NCBI RefSeq assembly: GCF_019890725.1
Contig: NZ_JAINZZ010000042.1
Span: 1 to 64,000 of the forward strand
Direction: 5' to 3'
DNA: 64,000 bases
From: Actinacidiphila acidipaludis
Lineage (GTDB): Bacteria > Actinomycetota > Actinomycetes > Streptomycetales > Streptomycetaceae
A program made the translations under genes and the position numbers. Positions 49,238 to 56,672 of this stretch are shown piece by piece; position 1 is the stretch's first letter, and every line of letters starts with the position of its first letter. The notes beneath the pieces were generated by a model. The model had not been told where the DNA came from. It searched no databases and worked only from the letters and a program-made list of their open reading frames with translations.

Positions 49238-50182
49238 TCACACGGCGCTCCGTGGCTCGCGGGCGGTGCGGCGCGCGTCGAGGCCGGCGAGGCCGCGGAC
49301 CGCGACGTAGGCCTTCTCCCGTCCGGGCAGCGAGACCCTGCCGCGCAGTATCGCGCCGGGGTCGGCGGCGATGCGTTCCAGCAGCCGGCGGTAGATGCCG
49401 GCCATGGCGGCGACACAGGCGCCGCTCCTGCGGTCCAGCATCGGCAGCAACTGGTAGCCGGTGGCGAAGAGCTGACGGGCCCTGCGGACCTCGAACTCCA
49501 CCAGACCGGTGAAATCGGAGCCCGGCGGCGGCGTGTCGCCGTGGAATCCGTCGGCGCAGCCGAACTTGGCCAGGTCCTCGGCGGGCAGGTACGTGCGGCC
49601 GTTGCCCGCGTCCTCGCGGACGTCGCGGAGGATGTTGGTGAGCTGCAGGGCGAGGCCGAGCGTGTCGGCGTATTCGGCGGCACGCTCATGATCGTGCCCA
49701 TTCGCGGTGCCGAAAACGCCCAGAGAGAGCCTTCCGATGGCACCTGCCACACATCGGCAGTAGACGGCCAGATCGTCCCAGGTCTCGTAGGTTTCGCCCC
49801 GAACGTCCATTTGGACGCCGTCGATCAGTTCGTCCAGGCCGCCCAGCGGCAGCGGGAACCGTGCGGCGGAGTCGGCCAGGGCGACGGCGACCGGGTCGAC
49901 GTCGTCCTCGGCGACGTCACCCTCACGGACGCGGACGAGCACCTCGCGGGTGCCGTCCAGTCGCCGGACCTTCTCCGCGGCGTCCAGGTCGCCGTCACCG
50001 ATGTCGTCGACCCGGCGGGAGAACGCGTACAGCGCCGACATCGCCTGCCGCTTGGGCGTCGGCAGCAGGCGGATTCCGTAGGCGAAGTTGCGGGCCTCGT
50101 GTCCGGTCACGGCTTCGCAGTACCTGTATGCGGCACGTACCAGCCCGGACGTATGGGCGGAACCGTTCATGGTCCGGCTCAC
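49238..50182 (-). CDS. hpnD: Presqualene diphosphate synthase HpnD
   Basis: 314 residues, squalene/phytoene synthase fold. First Asp motif SRRVDDIGDGDLDAAEK (DDxxD, with RRVDDIGDG), second motif ALQLTNILRDVREDAGNGRTYLPAEDL (DxxED). These bind the Mg-diphosphates of two farnesyl diphosphates. HpnD condenses them to presqualene diphosphate, which HpnC then hydrolyses. The start GTG 50182 overlaps the hpnC stop (GTGA); ATG 50170 (MNGSAHTSG) is an alternative. The C terminus ends RRTAREPRSAV. Distinguished from HpnC by the typical YCRCVAGAIGRLSLGVFG block. Confidence 0.95.
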   Translation of the reverse strand: MSRTMNGSAHTSGLVRAAYRYCEAVTGHEARNFAYGIRLLPTPKRQAMSALYAFSRRVDDIGDGDLDAAEKVRRLDGTREVLVRVREGDVAEDDVDPVAVALADSAARFPLPLGGLDELIDGVQMDVRGETYETWDDLAVYCRCVAGAIGRLSLGVFGTANGHDHERAAEYADTLGLALQLTNILRDVREDAGNGRTYLPAEDLAKFGCADGFHGDTPPPGSDFTGLVEFEVRRARQLFATGYQLLPMLDRRSGACVAAMAGIYRRLLERIAADPGAILRGRVSLPGREKAYVAVRGLAGLDARRTAREPRSAV

Positions 50183-51066
50183 CCCTCTCTTCGCAATGTC
50201 GACCCCACCTCGCGCAGCAGCCCGGGCTTCGTGGCTTTGGGCGAACCGGCCAGGACGTCGTATCCGGCTGCCTCGACCGCCTTGAGCGCGGCACGCCCGC
50301 CGCCGACAAACCCGGCAAGCAGTAGCCGAAGCCTGCCACGGACGCTACCCACCAGGGGAGTGCCTTCATCCAACAGGTCCCGGGCGCGTCCCGCCTCGAA
50401 GGCGACCAGCTCACGCACCCTACTGTTCGCGGTGGCGGCGGCGAGGTCCGCCTCCTCCACCCCGAAGCGTTTCATGTCCGCGGCCGGCAGGTAGATCCGG
50501 TCCCTGCCCAGGTCCTCGGCGACGTCCTGGAGGTGCTCGACGATCTGCAGGGCGGTGCAGACGGCGTCGGAGCGGCGGATCCGTTCGGGCGAGGAGGTGC
50601 CGGTGATGGAGAGCACCAGACGGCCGACCGGGTTGGCGGACAGCTCGCAGTAGGCCAGCAGGTCGTCATAGGTGGCGTAGCGCTTGACGTGCTGGTCCTG
50701 GCGGTTGGCGGCGATCAGGCCCAGGAACGGCTCCGGGGTGAGCCGGTGGCTCCGCACGGTGGGGCGCAGCGCGAGCAGCAGCGGGTGGCGGGGGGTGCCG
50801 TCGAACACCCGTCGCAGGTCGGCCTCGAAGGCGTCGAGCATGGCGGTGCGGTCGGCCGCGGCCTCGGGGTCCAGACCCAGGTGCACGGCGTCGGCGCGGC
50901 CGCCGGCCGCCAGGTCGCCGTCGCCGATGTCGTCCACCAGACGGGCGAAGCCGTACACGGCCATCAGGTCCTGGCGCCAGGCACGCGGGAGGAACACCGG
51001 TGCCACGGGGAAGTTCTCACGCGCGGCCTTGTCCAGGACGGCCCGGGACGTGTCGTCCCCGGTCAC
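50179..51066 (-). CDS. hpnC: Hydroxysqualene synthase HpnC
   Basis: 295 residues, squalene/phytoene synthase fold. First motif ARLVDDIGDGDLAAGGR, second motif VEHLQDVAEDLGRDRIYLPAADM. The start region ARENFPVAPVFLPRAWRQDLMAVYGFARL is characteristic of HpnC. It converts presqualene diphosphate to hydroxysqualene. GTG 51066 (VTGDDTSRAV) is preferred; GTG 51108 in the same frame is possible. It is the first gene of the hopanoid operon; the promoter must lie in 51067-51330. hpnD overlaps its stop by 4 bp. Confidence 0.95.
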   Translation of the reverse strand: MTGDDTSRAVLDKAARENFPVAPVFLPRAWRQDLMAVYGFARLVDDIGDGDLAAGGRADAVHLGLDPEAAADRTAMLDAFEADLRRVFDGTPRHPLLLALRPTVRSHRLTPEPFLGLIAANRQDQHVKRYATYDDLLAYCELSANPVGRLVLSITGTSSPERIRRSDAVCTALQIVEHLQDVAEDLGRDRIYLPAADMKRFGVEEADLAAATANSRVRELVAFEAGRARDLLDEGTPLVGSVRGRLRLLLAGFVGGGRAALKAVEAAGYDVLAGSPKATKPGLLREVGSTLRREG

Positions 51067-51407
51067 AGCGCTGGTCCCGGTACGCAGGCGGCGAGCGTGC
51101 CCTGGCACGGCATGGTCCCGATCTTCATGGCCGCCACATCCCCCGTTCTACACCGCCCGGACGAATCTTCCCATTTCGGACACGCCGCACCGGGAGCCGC
51201 GCACACCCCGTCTCGCTCTTCACCCAGGCACCGAGTACCGGTACAGCTTACGTCCGGGCACGTCCCGGCGTACGCCGGGGGCGCGACAGGGGCGGTCGCG
51301 GGATCGGTTGCGCCTCCCAACCTTCTCAACGCGCCACCCCCGCCGGATCATCCGGCGGGGGTGGGCGTTTTCGGCAACGGTACGGTCAAGAAGACGTGAA
51401 GGAGAGG
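51067..51407. other. 341-bp gap: hopanoid operon promoter region and exporter-operon terminator
   Basis: No gene was seen. The left part must hold the hpnC promoter, but I see no convincing consensus. The right part contains the 14-bp hairpin at 51334-51364, which insulates the hopanoid operon from the ABC-exporter operon read from the same strand upstream. Confidence 0.6.
51334..51364. terminator. Strong terminator between ABC-exporter operon and hopanoid operon
   Basis: CCACCCCCGCCGGA and TCCGGCGGGGGTGG form a perfect 14-bp stem with a TCA loop. It lies 44 bp past the stop of the ABC ATPase gene. On the plus strand it is followed by GCGTTTT. Confidence 0.88.
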
Positions 51408-52220
51408 TCACTTCCCCGAGTGGGACTCGTAGGCCTTGATGACGTCGTCGGTCGGACCGTCCATCAGCAGTTCGCCCTTCTCCAGCCACACCACCCGGTC
51501 GCACGTGTCGCGGATCGAGTTGTTGTTGTGGCTGACCAGGAAGACCGTGCCGGCCTCCTTGCGCAGCTCCCGGATCCGCTCCTCCGAACGCTTCTGGAAC
51601 GCGCGGTCACCGGTGGCCAGCGCCTCGTCGATCATCAGCACGTCGTGGTTCTTCGCCGCGGCGATGGAGAACCGCAGCCGCGCCGCCATACCCGAGGAGT
51701 ACGTCCGCATCGGCAGCGAGATGAAGTCGCCCTTCTCGTTGATGCCCGAGAAGTCGACGATCCCCTGATACCGCTCGCGGACCTCCTCCTGCGACATGCC
51801 CATCGCCAGACCGCCCAGGACCACGTTGGTGCTGCCCGTGAGGTCGTTCATCAGCGCCGCGTTGACCCCCAGCAGCGACGGCTGGCCGTCGGTGTAGATC
51901 TTGCCGCTCTCCGGCGGCAGCAGGCCGGCGATGGCCCGCAGGATCGTCGACTTGCCGGAGCCGTTGGAGCCGATGATGCCGATCGCCTCGCCGCGGTAGG
52001 CGGTGAAGGTGACGCCCTTGACCGCGTGCACCCGGCGGATGTTCGGGTTGGACTTGCGGGTCACCAGCCGGGCCAGTGCCGCGGTGGCGCTGCCCTTGCC
52101 CGTGCCGGCGCCGTAGACGGTGTAGACGATGTGCACGTCGTCCACGATCACGGTGGGAACGCGCGTGCCGGCGGCGGCCGGCTGCGCGTCCGCGACGGTC
52201 TGCTGCTCAGCCACGGCCAT
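51408..52220 (-). CDS. ABC transporter ATP-binding protein, TagH/RfbE-like polysaccharide exporter
   Basis: 270 residues. Walker A is GIIGSNGSGKSTILRAIAG, the signature is TYSSGMAARLRFSIA (variant LSGGQ typical of TagH/RfbB/Wzt-type exporters), Walker B is DVLMIDEALATGD and the switch His is FLVSHNNNSIRD. VHAVKGVTFTAYRGEAIG matches the teichoic acid/O-antigen export subfamily. It energises export of a lipid-linked glycopolymer or glycolipid through the permease encoded directly upstream; the two genes overlap by 14 bp. ATG 52220 (MAVAEQQTVAD). It lacks the long C-terminal ligand-binding domain of Wzt. Confidence 0.94.
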   Translation of the reverse strand: MAVAEQQTVADAQPAAAGTRVPTVIVDDVHIVYTVYGAGTGKGSATAALARLVTRKSNPNIRRVHAVKGVTFTAYRGEAIGIIGSNGSGKSTILRAIAGLLPPESGKIYTDGQPSLLGVNAALMNDLTGSTNVVLGGLAMGMSQEEVRERYQGIVDFSGINEKGDFISLPMRTYSSGMAARLRFSIAAAKNHDVLMIDEALATGDRAFQKRSEERIRELRKEAGTVFLVSHNNNSIRDTCDRVVWLEKGELLMDGPTDDVIKAYESHSGK

Positions 52221-53145
52221 AGGACTCTTCAGCCTTCCAGAAGTAGATGTAACCGCCGACGCCGACCAGGACCGCCCAGCCCACGGCGCTCGCCCACACG
52301 TGCGGGGGCAGCTGCGCCGAGGTGACGCTGTCGATCAGCGCGAACCGCATCAGGTCGATGTAGACCGCGGCCGGGTTGATGTCCAGCAGGATCCGCACGA
52401 TGTGCGGGGCGTGCGCGGTCAGGTTCGCGATGCTGTACATGACGCCGGACATGTACATCCAGGTACGGAGGATGAACGGCATGAGCTGCGCGAGGTCGGT
52501 CATCTTGCTGCCCAGCCGGGCCATGATCATCGCCAGGCCGGTGTTGAAGATCCACTGCGTGAAGAGCGCGGGGACCATCAGCACCCACGACCCGTCCGGC
52601 ACCTCACCGGTCATCAGGACGATCGCGACGAGCACGAACATCGACATCATGAGCTGCTGGAGCTGCATGAGCGTGAACGCGACCGGCATCGAGGCGCGCG
52701 GGAAGTGCAGCGCGCGGATCAGCCCGAGGTTGCCCGACACCGCACGCACACCGCTGAGTACCGAGTTCTGCGTGAACGTGAAGATGAAGATGCCGGTGAC
52801 CAGGTAGGCGATGAAGTTGTCGATGCCCTTGCTGGTACCGATGAGCAGACCGAAGATCAGGTAGTACACGGCCGCGTTGAGCAGCGGCGTCATGACCTGC
52901 CAGAGCTGGCCCAGGCGCGCCTGGGTGTACTGGGCGGCCGTACGCGCCTTCGCGAACTCGTTGATGAAATGTCGCCGGCCCCACAACTGCCGGGTGTACT
53001 CCGACAGCCCGGGCCGGGCGCCGCTGACGGACAGGCCGTACTTGGCCGCCAGCTGGGCGGGGCTGAGGCCGTCGTCGGCCGAGGGAGCCGCGGGGGCGCC
53101 GACGGCGACCGCACCATCGTGCGTTGTCTCGCTCACAGTTGACAC
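52207..53145 (-). CDS. ABC-2-type permease, TagG/RfbA-like
   Basis: 312 residues. A cytoplasmic N terminus of about 75 residues (GLSEYTRQLWGRRHFINEFAKARTAAQYTQARLGQLWQVMTPLLNAAVYY, the coupling region typical of TagG/Wzm) is followed by six helices, including VYYLIFGLLIG, FIAYLVTGIFIFTFTQNSVL, LMMSMFVLVAIVLMTG and WVLMVPALFTQWIFNTGLAMI. It forms the membrane channel for the ATPase encoded downstream. GTG 53145 is chosen because GAGGA lies 5 bp upstream; GTG 53136 is possible. It stands 73 bp after the glycosyltransferase gene. Confidence 0.94.
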   Translation of the reverse strand: MSTVSETTHDGAVAVGAPAAPSADDGLSPAQLAAKYGLSVSGARPGLSEYTRQLWGRRHFINEFAKARTAAQYTQARLGQLWQVMTPLLNAAVYYLIFGLLIGTSKGIDNFIAYLVTGIFIFTFTQNSVLSGVRAVSGNLGLIRALHFPRASMPVAFTLMQLQQLMMSMFVLVAIVLMTGEVPDGSWVLMVPALFTQWIFNTGLAMIMARLGSKMTDLAQLMPFILRTWMYMSGVMYSIANLTAHAPHIVRILLDINPAAVYIDLMRFALIDSVTSAQLPPHVWASAVGWAVLVGVGGYIYFWKAEESYGRG

Positions 53146-53217
53146 TTTCGTCCTCAAGGTGCGCTCCGGGGGCAGGGGAGTCCCGGACTGCGCCTGATGC
53201 TCTCAGGTCTGAGCTTG

Positions 53218-54111
53218 TCAGATGATCGGGGGTCGGCCTAGTCGGGTCAACCGCCAGACCGTGCGCCACCGCATGGGCCGGCGTTCGCCGCACGGTGAGG
53301 CCCATCCCTCGCGGAATCCGCCGAGCCAGGCCCGCAGTGCCGGGCGGGACGGACGCCGTACGAGAGTCAGGGCGAACCACACGCCGAGGTAGACCGGGAC
53401 CAGCGGCCACGGCAGATTGCGGCGGGCCAGCCACACCCGGTTGCGGGCCACCAGCCGGTGGTAGACCGCGTGCCGGGCCGGGGACGTGGCCGGGTGGTGC
53501 AGAACCAGATCGGAGCGGTAGTCGATCAGCCAGCCCGCGTCAAGAGCGCGCCAGGCCAGATCCGTCTCCTCGTGCGCGTAGAAGAACTCGGCGGGCAGCG
53601 CGCCGACCTGCTGGATGACGCGGGTGCGCACGGCGCAGGCGCCGCCGAGGAACGTGGTCACCCGGGAGTCGCGCATCGGGTCGGCGGCGCGCAGCCGCGG
53701 CACGTGCCGGCGCTGGGTGACCCCGGTCTCCGGGTCGGCGATCCGGAAGCTGACGATGCCGAGTTTCGGGTCGGCCGCGAAGGCCTGCCGGACCAGCTCG
53801 CCGGTGTCGTCGGAGGGCAGCAGCCCGTCGTCGTCGAGGAACAGCAGCACGTCGACGTCCCGGCCGCCGGGGCCGAACAGCTCGATGCCCACGTTGCGGC
53901 CGCCGGGGATGCCGAGGTTCTCCGGGACCTCCGCGGTGCGCAGGCCGTCGGGCAGCGGGGGCAGCGGAGAGCCGTTGCCGACCACGGCCACCTCGATGGC
54001 GGGGCCCTGCTGCTTGGCGACCGAGTCCAGCAGGTCCCGCAGCTCGGCGGGCCGGTTGCCCATGGTGATGATGACCGCGCCGACCTTCAGCGGCGCCCCC
54101 GCCGTACTCAT
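53218..54111 (-). CDS. GT2-family glycosyltransferase
   Basis: 297 residues. GT-A fold: VGAVIITMGNRPAELRDLLDSVAKQ, VVGNGSPLPPLP, NLGIPGGRNVGIELFG and the DxD-like metal site LLFLDDDGLLPSDDTG. TFLGGACAVRTRVIQQVGALPAEFFYAHEETDLAWRA is the acceptor-side ED/E motif of rhamnosyl/galactofuranosyl-type GT2 enzymes. The C-terminal part has amphipathic/hydrophobic stretches (LPWPLVPVYLGVWFALTLVRR) for membrane association. ATG 54111 overlaps the CDP-alcohol phosphatidyltransferase stop by 4 bp. It probably adds a sugar to the phospho-alcohol intermediate. Confidence 0.93.
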   Translation of the reverse strand: MSTAGAPLKVGAVIITMGNRPAELRDLLDSVAKQQGPAIEVAVVGNGSPLPPLPDGLRTAEVPENLGIPGGRNVGIELFGPGGRDVDVLLFLDDDGLLPSDDTGELVRQAFAADPKLGIVSFRIADPETGVTQRRHVPRLRAADPMRDSRVTTFLGGACAVRTRVIQQVGALPAEFFYAHEETDLAWRALDAGWLIDYRSDLVLHHPATSPARHAVYHRLVARNRVWLARRNLPWPLVPVYLGVWFALTLVRRPSRPALRAWLGGFREGWASPCGERRPMRWRTVWRLTRLGRPPII

Positions 54112-54887
54112 TTCAGCCTGCTCGACGCGAGGACGGACACCAGGTGCAGCAGCGTCTGCAGCAGCGCGATCGCGGCCAGCACCGCGACGCCGAGCCGGGT
54201 GAAGAACAGGTCGCCGCGGATCTGGTCGATCACCGCGAGCACCAGGATCAGCAGCGACGCCTCGACGCCGAGCACCAGTCGGTGGAACTTCAGCGCGGCC
54301 GCGGCCCGCCGGGCGAGCGCCACACCGGAGGACCGCGGTTCCGCCGCCGACTCCTTCACCGGGGGCAGCCCGCCCTGGTGCCGGGCGACGCCGACCAGGT
54401 CGGTCTCCGCCTTGATCAGCACCGCGCCGAGCGCGGCGAGCGTGCCGAGGAAGGCCCACAGCCAGTCGATCCGGCCGTCGCCGAACAGGTCGGCGGCGCG
54501 CAGCCCGAGACCGACCAGCACGGCCGCGTCGCACAGGTAGGCGCCGACGCGGTCGAGGTAGACGCCGCTGAGGGAGAACTGCTTCTTCCAGCGCGCGATC
54601 TCGCCGTCCACGCAGTCCAGCAGCAGGTACATCTGGACCATCACCACGCCGAGCACGGCGCCCGTGATGCCCGGCACCAGCAGGGCCGGGGCGGCGAGCA
54701 CGCCGAAGACGGTCATCAGGTACGTCAACTGGTTGGGCGTGATGCGGGTGAGCACCAGGTGCCGGTCTATGCGGAGCGAGAGCTCCCGCATGTAGAGCCG
54801 GCCGGCCCAGTGTTCGCCGCTGCGCCGGTCCTTGACCCCCGCGGGGTGCACGACCGGGCGCAGTTCAGCTACTGATGGCTTTGGCAT
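54108..54887 (-). CDS. CDP-alcohol phosphatidyltransferase (second copy)
   Basis: 259 residues with about six helices. The CDP-OH-P motif is DCVDGEIARWKKQFSLSGVY continuing LDRVGAYLCD (D-x2-DG-x2-AR-x8-G-x3-D-x3-D, all residues present). ELSLRIDRHLVLTRITPNQLTYLMTVFG is the typical entry helix. Enzymes of this family exchange CMP from a CDP-linked alcohol for another alcohol or phospho-alcohol in the membrane. ATG 54887 overlaps the dehydrogenase gene by 23 bp. Which CDP-alcohol is used depends on the cluster's nucleotidyltransferase and dehydrogenase. Confidence 0.93.
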   Translation of the reverse strand: MPKPSVAELRPVVHPAGVKDRRSGEHWAGRLYMRELSLRIDRHLVLTRITPNQLTYLMTVFGVLAAPALLVPGITGAVLGVVMVQMYLLLDCVDGEIARWKKQFSLSGVYLDRVGAYLCDAAVLVGLGLRAADLFGDGRIDWLWAFLGTLAALGAVLIKAETDLVGVARHQGGLPPVKESAAEPRSSGVALARRAAAALKFHRLVLGVEASLLILVLAVIDQIRGDLFFTRLGVAVLAAIALLQTLLHLVSVLASSRLK

Positions 54888-55926
54888 AGTCGGCGTACGC
54901 GTTCCTGATGTCGGTGTCGGACAGGTCCAGGTGTTCCAGGATCGTGAAGCGCCCGGGGCGGGTCTGCGGTGCGTAGCGCACCACCTCGACGAACTCCGGT
55001 TCGGTGAAGCCGATGTCGGACGCCAGCACGGGCAGGCCGTGCCGCCGCAGCACCTCGGCGATGAGCCCGGCCTGCTCGGTCGCGCCGCGCAGGTGCATGG
55101 CGAACGCCGCGCCCAGACCGGCTCCCTCGCCGTGCGCCGGGGCCCGCTGCGGGAAGAGCAGGTCGAAGGCGTGCAGGATCTCGTGGCACGAGCCCGACGC
55201 CGGCCGGCTGTCGCCGCTGACCGACATCGCGATGCCGGAGAGCACCAGCGCCTCGGCGAGCGTGGTGAGGAAGTCGTCGTCGCCGATGCCACCGGTGTGC
55301 CGCAGCACCGCCTCGCCCGAGGTGCGGGCCATGGCCGCGGCCAGTCCGTCGATCCGCTCACCGGTCTCCCGGTGCGACAGCTCCCAGTCGGCGATCGCGT
55401 TGATGTTGGAGACCGCGTCGCCGATGCCGGACCGCACGAATCGGGCCGGCGCGGCCCGGACCACGTCCAGGTCGATGACCAGCGCTATCGGCGACGGCAC
55501 TCCGTACGAGCCGCGGCCGTTGTCGTTGTCCAGGGTCGCGACGGGCGAGCAGATGCCGTCGTGGGACAGGTTGGTGGCCACCGCGACGAGCGGCAGCCCG
55601 ACCCGGGCCGCCGCGTACTTCGAGGCGTCGATGATCTTGCCGCCGCCGAGCGCCACCACCGCGTCGTAGCGGTTGCCGTGCATCGCGTCGGCGAGCTTGA
55701 CGGCCGCGTCGATGGTGCCGCCGCCGACCTCGAACCAGTCCGCGCCCGGCAGCGTGGCCGAAAGCCGCTCCCGCAGGGCGGTGCCGGAGCCGTTGCTGAT
55801 CGACACGGCGAGCCGGCCCGAGCTCGAGATGCGCTGGTCCGCCAGGAGCACCCCGAGGTCGTCCAGGGCGCCCGGGCGGATGTCGACGACGACCGGCGAC
55901 GGGACCAGCCGGGTCAGTACCGGCAT
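54865..55926 (-). CDS. Iron-containing alcohol dehydrogenase family, sn-glycerol-1-phosphate dehydrogenase-like
   Basis: 353 residues. The NAD site is VVALGGGKIIDASKYAAARVGLPLVAVATNLSHDGICSP (GGGK/D...). Metal ligands are likely the Asp of SHDG, the His of GSCHEILHAFD and the His of APAHGEGAGLG. This set and the NLSHDGICSPVATL block fit the G1P dehydrogenase/AraM branch (EgsA) rather than fermentative alcohol dehydrogenases. It would reduce dihydroxyacetone phosphate, or a related keto-phosphate, to a polyol phosphate with NAD(P)H. The start ATG 55926 overlaps the nucleotidyltransferase stop by 13 bp. The archaeal-type stereochemistry is an inference. Confidence 0.92.
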   Translation of the reverse strand: MPVLTRLVPSPVVVDIRPGALDDLGVLLADQRISSSGRLAVSISNGSGTALRERLSATLPGADWFEVGGGTIDAAVKLADAMHGNRYDAVVALGGGKIIDASKYAAARVGLPLVAVATNLSHDGICSPVATLDNDNGRGSYGVPSPIALVIDLDVVRAAPARFVRSGIGDAVSNINAIADWELSHRETGERIDGLAAAMARTSGEAVLRHTGGIGDDDFLTTLAEALVLSGIAMSVSGDSRPASGSCHEILHAFDLLFPQRAPAHGEGAGLGAAFAMHLRGATEQAGLIAEVLRRHGLPVLASDIGFTEPEFVEVVRYAPQTRPGRFTILEHLDLSDTDIRNAYADYAKAISS

Positions 55927-56672
55927 GCGATCTCCCTGCCCTTGGCGAGGTCGTCGTGGTTGTCGATCTCCACCCAGGACACCTCGCCGATCGGCGCCAC
56001 GTCGATGGTGAAGCCGCGGTCGACCAGCTCCTGGTAGCCGTCCTCGTAGTAGAGGTCGGGGTCCCGCTCGAAGGTGGTCCTGAGCGCGTCGGCCAGCTCG
56101 GCCGCCGCCTCGCCCTCGATGAGGGTGACGCCGATGTACTCGCCGGTGGCCTCGGCCGGGTCCATCAGCTTGGTGATCCGCCGCACGCCCTTGCCGGGCT
56201 CGGCGACGACCTTCATCTCCTCGTCGGCGAGCTTCTTGACGGTGTCGAGCGCCAGGATGATCCGGCGCCCCTCACCGCGGGCGGCGAGCAGCGTCCTCTC
56301 CACCGAGACCGGGTGCACGGTGTCGCCGTTGGCGAGGATCACGCCGTGCCGGATCTGGTCCCGCGCGCACCACAGGGAGTAGGCGTTGTTCCACTCCTCG
56401 GCCTTGTCGTTGTCGATCAGGGTGAGGGTGACGCCGTACTTCGCCTCCAGCGCCGCCTTGCGCTCGTACACGGCCTCCTTGCGGTAACCGACGACGACCG
56501 CGACCTCGGTGAGCCCGATCTCGGCGAAGTTCGCCAGCGTGAGGTCGAGCACGGTCAGGCCGTCCTCCGCGCCGTCCCGCCCTTCGACGACCGGCACCAG
56601 CGCCTTGGGCAGGGTGTCGGTGTAGGGACGCAGACGCCGTCCGGCGCCTGCCGCCAGCACGAGGCCGATCAT
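55914..56672 (-). CDS. Sugar/polyol-phosphate nucleotidyltransferase
   Basis: 252 residues. The N terminus MIGLVLAAGAGRRLRPYTDTLPKALVPVV is the NTP-binding signature (GxGxRxxPxTxxxPKxLVPV). VLANGDTVHPVSVERTLLAARG carries the metal Asp. VSWVEIDNHDDLAKGREI is the C-terminal Asp pair. Closest by pattern to cytidylyltransferases such as those for inositol phosphate or 2-aminoethylphosphonate (LicC-like). In this context it probably makes the CDP-alcohol used by the two phosphatidyltransferases, from the product of the dehydrogenase. ATG 56672 overlaps the previous stop by 4 bp. Confidence 0.93.
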   Translation of the reverse strand: MIGLVLAAGAGRRLRPYTDTLPKALVPVVEGRDGAEDGLTVLDLTLANFAEIGLTEVAVVVGYRKEAVYERKAALEAKYGVTLTLIDNDKAEEWNNAYSLWCARDQIRHGVILANGDTVHPVSVERTLLAARGEGRRIILALDTVKKLADEEMKVVAEPGKGVRRITKLMDPAEATGEYIGVTLIEGEAAAELADALRTTFERDPDLYYEDGYQELVDRGFTIDVAPIGEVSWVEIDNHDDLAKGREIACRY